A stretch of DNA of 64,000 bases from an uncultured Candidatus Melainabacteria bacterium. GTDB lineage: Bacteria > Cyanobacteriota > Vampirovibrionia > Gastranaerophilales > Gastranaerophilaceae. The translations under genes were made by a program, and so were the position numbers. Under the pieces are notes generated by a model, which saw only the letters and a list, made by a program, of their open reading frames with translations, had not been told where the DNA came from and ran no database searches. The stretch spans positions 1 through 64,000 of the forward strand of contig CAKVLH010000001.1 in NCBI GenBank assembly GCA_934757245.1, read 5' to 3'. Positions 63,332 through 64,000 of this stretch are shown here, piece by piece (position 1 is the first letter of the stretch; every line of letters begins with the position of its first letter).

Positions 63332-63352
63332 TATTGTAAAGAATATATATTT

Positions 63353-63385
63353 AAAGGGTGTGCTCTTTTTAGGCACACCTTTTTA
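63353..63385 (+). terminator. Terminator of nadBC
   Basis: GGTGTGC / GCACACC stem with a nine-base loop, followed by TTTTT. It sits against the convergent small-gene stop. Confidence 0.8.
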
Positions 63386-63604
63386 GTAATTCATTCTTTC
63401 TACTTCAATTTTTTCATGCTCAAGCTTACGTTCTTCATCATCTAATTTATGTTGTTCTTTATTTAAGAAATCGATTTGTTTTTTGATTTCATTTTCCTCT
63501 TTATGTAATTCATCTTCTTGTTTTCTAATTTCTTCTTCAGCTTTGTTGCTGTTTTTGAAGTTTGTTCGTCTAATTGGTGTACAAAAAATTGGTTGAATTC
63601 TCAT
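63383..63604 (-). CDS. Small charged coiled-coil protein, 73 aa
   Basis: After MRIQPIFCTPIRRTNFKNSN the remaining 50 residues are an almost uninterrupted highly charged helix of Glu/Lys heptads (EEEIRKQEDELHKEENEIKK...). Not recognised. AAGGAG precedes the ATG. The TNFK segment near the N-terminus echoes NINFKG in the 2140-2601 gene. Unlinked to its neighbours in function as far as I can tell. Confidence 0.6.
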   Translation of the reverse strand: MRIQPIFCTPIRRTNFKNSNKAEEEIRKQEDELHKEENEIKKQIDFLNKEQHKLDDEERKLEHEKIEVERMNY

Positions 63605-63725
63605 ATTTACTCCTTGATTTGTTTTATGTCATATTAAAACCTGAAAAAATATTTTTTGCTAGTGCTAAAACATTGAATTATAATTAAAATATGCAATAAT
63701 GGTTATATAAGAAAAAAGGTATTAT

Positions 63726-63917
63726 ATGAATATTGATGTAATTTTACATAAAGATGAAAATGGTTATTGGGCAGAAGTTCCTGCATTAAAAGGTTGTTTT
63801 ACACAAGGAAATACAATAGAAGAAACAATCCAGAATGTTAAAGAAGCTATTAACGCTTGGTTTTCAGTTGATATTCCAGAAGATAATAATGGGGAAGTTA
63901 TATCAATTGCACTATGA
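63726..63917 (+). CDS. hicB: HicB-family antitoxin
   Basis: The 63-residue protein has the HicB N-terminal partial RNase-H fold: MNIDVILHKDENGYWAEVPALKGCFTQGNT and ETIQNVKEAINAW. It is short: the C-terminal DNA-binding helix-turn-helix of longer HicB proteins is missing. Its stop overlaps the hicA start (ATGA). The order hicB then hicA is the reverse of the classical hicAB locus, but known in other genomes. Confidence 0.85.
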   Translation: MNIDVILHKDENGYWAEVPALKGCFTQGNTIEETIQNVKEAINAWFSVDIPEDNNGEVISIAL

Positions 63918-64000
63918 AAAATATTTTTGGGAAAAAGCTTTGTAAAATTTTAGAAGAGAATGGTTGGGTGTTGAGTAGAATTAGTGGTTCACATCATGTT
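63914..64000 (+). CDS. hicA: HicA-family toxin, N-terminal part (cut by window end)
   Basis: A mRNA interferase. The visible 29 residues, MKNIFGKKLCKILEENGWV followed by LSRISGSHHV, show the double-stranded-RNA-binding-like start and the GSHH motif with the catalytic histidine. The gene continues past the window. Its ATG overlaps the hicB stop. Confidence 0.85.
   Translation, partial: MKNIFGKKLCKILEENGWVLSRISGSHHV

Overview
The window is AT-rich bacterial chromosome (roughly one third G+C by eye), densely coded, with short intergenic gaps and one tRNA. The gene content points to a non-photosynthetic cyanobacterial relative of the Gastranaerophilales/Melainabacteria type: a pseudopilin beginning with the GFTLAEVLITLGIIGVVAA-type leader, rpoB without rplJL next to it, a DUF3536-type GH57 glycosidase, a split transketolase, and several orphan proteins of a kind I associate with that group. 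This placement is inference from gene style; no 16S rRNA is present.

Layout. 1-2.9 kb: start of rpoB (minus), a pseudopilin, an orphan and thioredoxin. 3.1-8.8 kb: dnaQ-like exonuclease, rlmD-type methyltransferase and mfd, a repair/RNA-modification operon. 8.8-12 kb: ilvD carrying an in-frame repeat-derived insertion, and a glycine-zipper orphan. 12.2-19.4 kb: EF-hand protein, GH57 enzyme, secreted OB-fold-like protein, ftsH, then a small membrane protein flanked by two long imperfect inverted repeats, and a PAP2 phosphatase. 19.4-28.7 kb: pgeF, recF-galE, glgA, a 42-residue small gene, cysS-spoIID-murJ. 28.9-34.1 kb: a filament-like orphan, LptF/G permease, TPR protein, dnaA, tRNA-Cys. 34.2-41 kb: an atypical histidine kinase and a six-gene operon (transketolase C half, ftsE, ftsX, HDOD, degenerate receiver/GGDEF protein, isochorismatase-like hydrolase). 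41-45.6 kb: two PlsC acyltransferases, a DUF262-like protein, a winged-helix protein, and the second filament-like orphan. 45.8-57.1 kb: a 2222-residue coiled-coil protein coupled to a GlcD-type oxidase, cutA, a HExxH protein and a GH38 mannosidase. 57.1-64 kb: a 310-bp MITE-like element, two peptidoglycan hydrolases with a shared N-terminal module, two small/TPR proteins, nadB-nadC, a charged small protein and a hicB-hicA pair cut by the window end.

The most striking signal is regulatory. Four transcription units (the 42-residue gene at 23881, the paralogous orphans at 28897 and 44440, and the peptidoglycan-hydrolase operon ending at 59416) share a promoter that matches the flagellar sigma-28 consensus (TAAAGTTT, 11-12 bp, GCCGATAT or GCCGTAAA). 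Each also has two or more TGTAA boxes spaced one helical turn apart, 22-23 bp upstream of the -35. None of the encoded proteins has a signal peptide that I can see; the two orphans have conserved helical ends and variable middles like axial flagellar proteins, and the hydrolases resemble FlgJ-type enzymes. Together they look like a late motility/secretion regulon with undescribed members.

The window also holds several families of palindromic repeats (2949, 9612, 17966, 18629, 23729, 57141), one of which is translated as part of dihydroxy-acid dehydratase.
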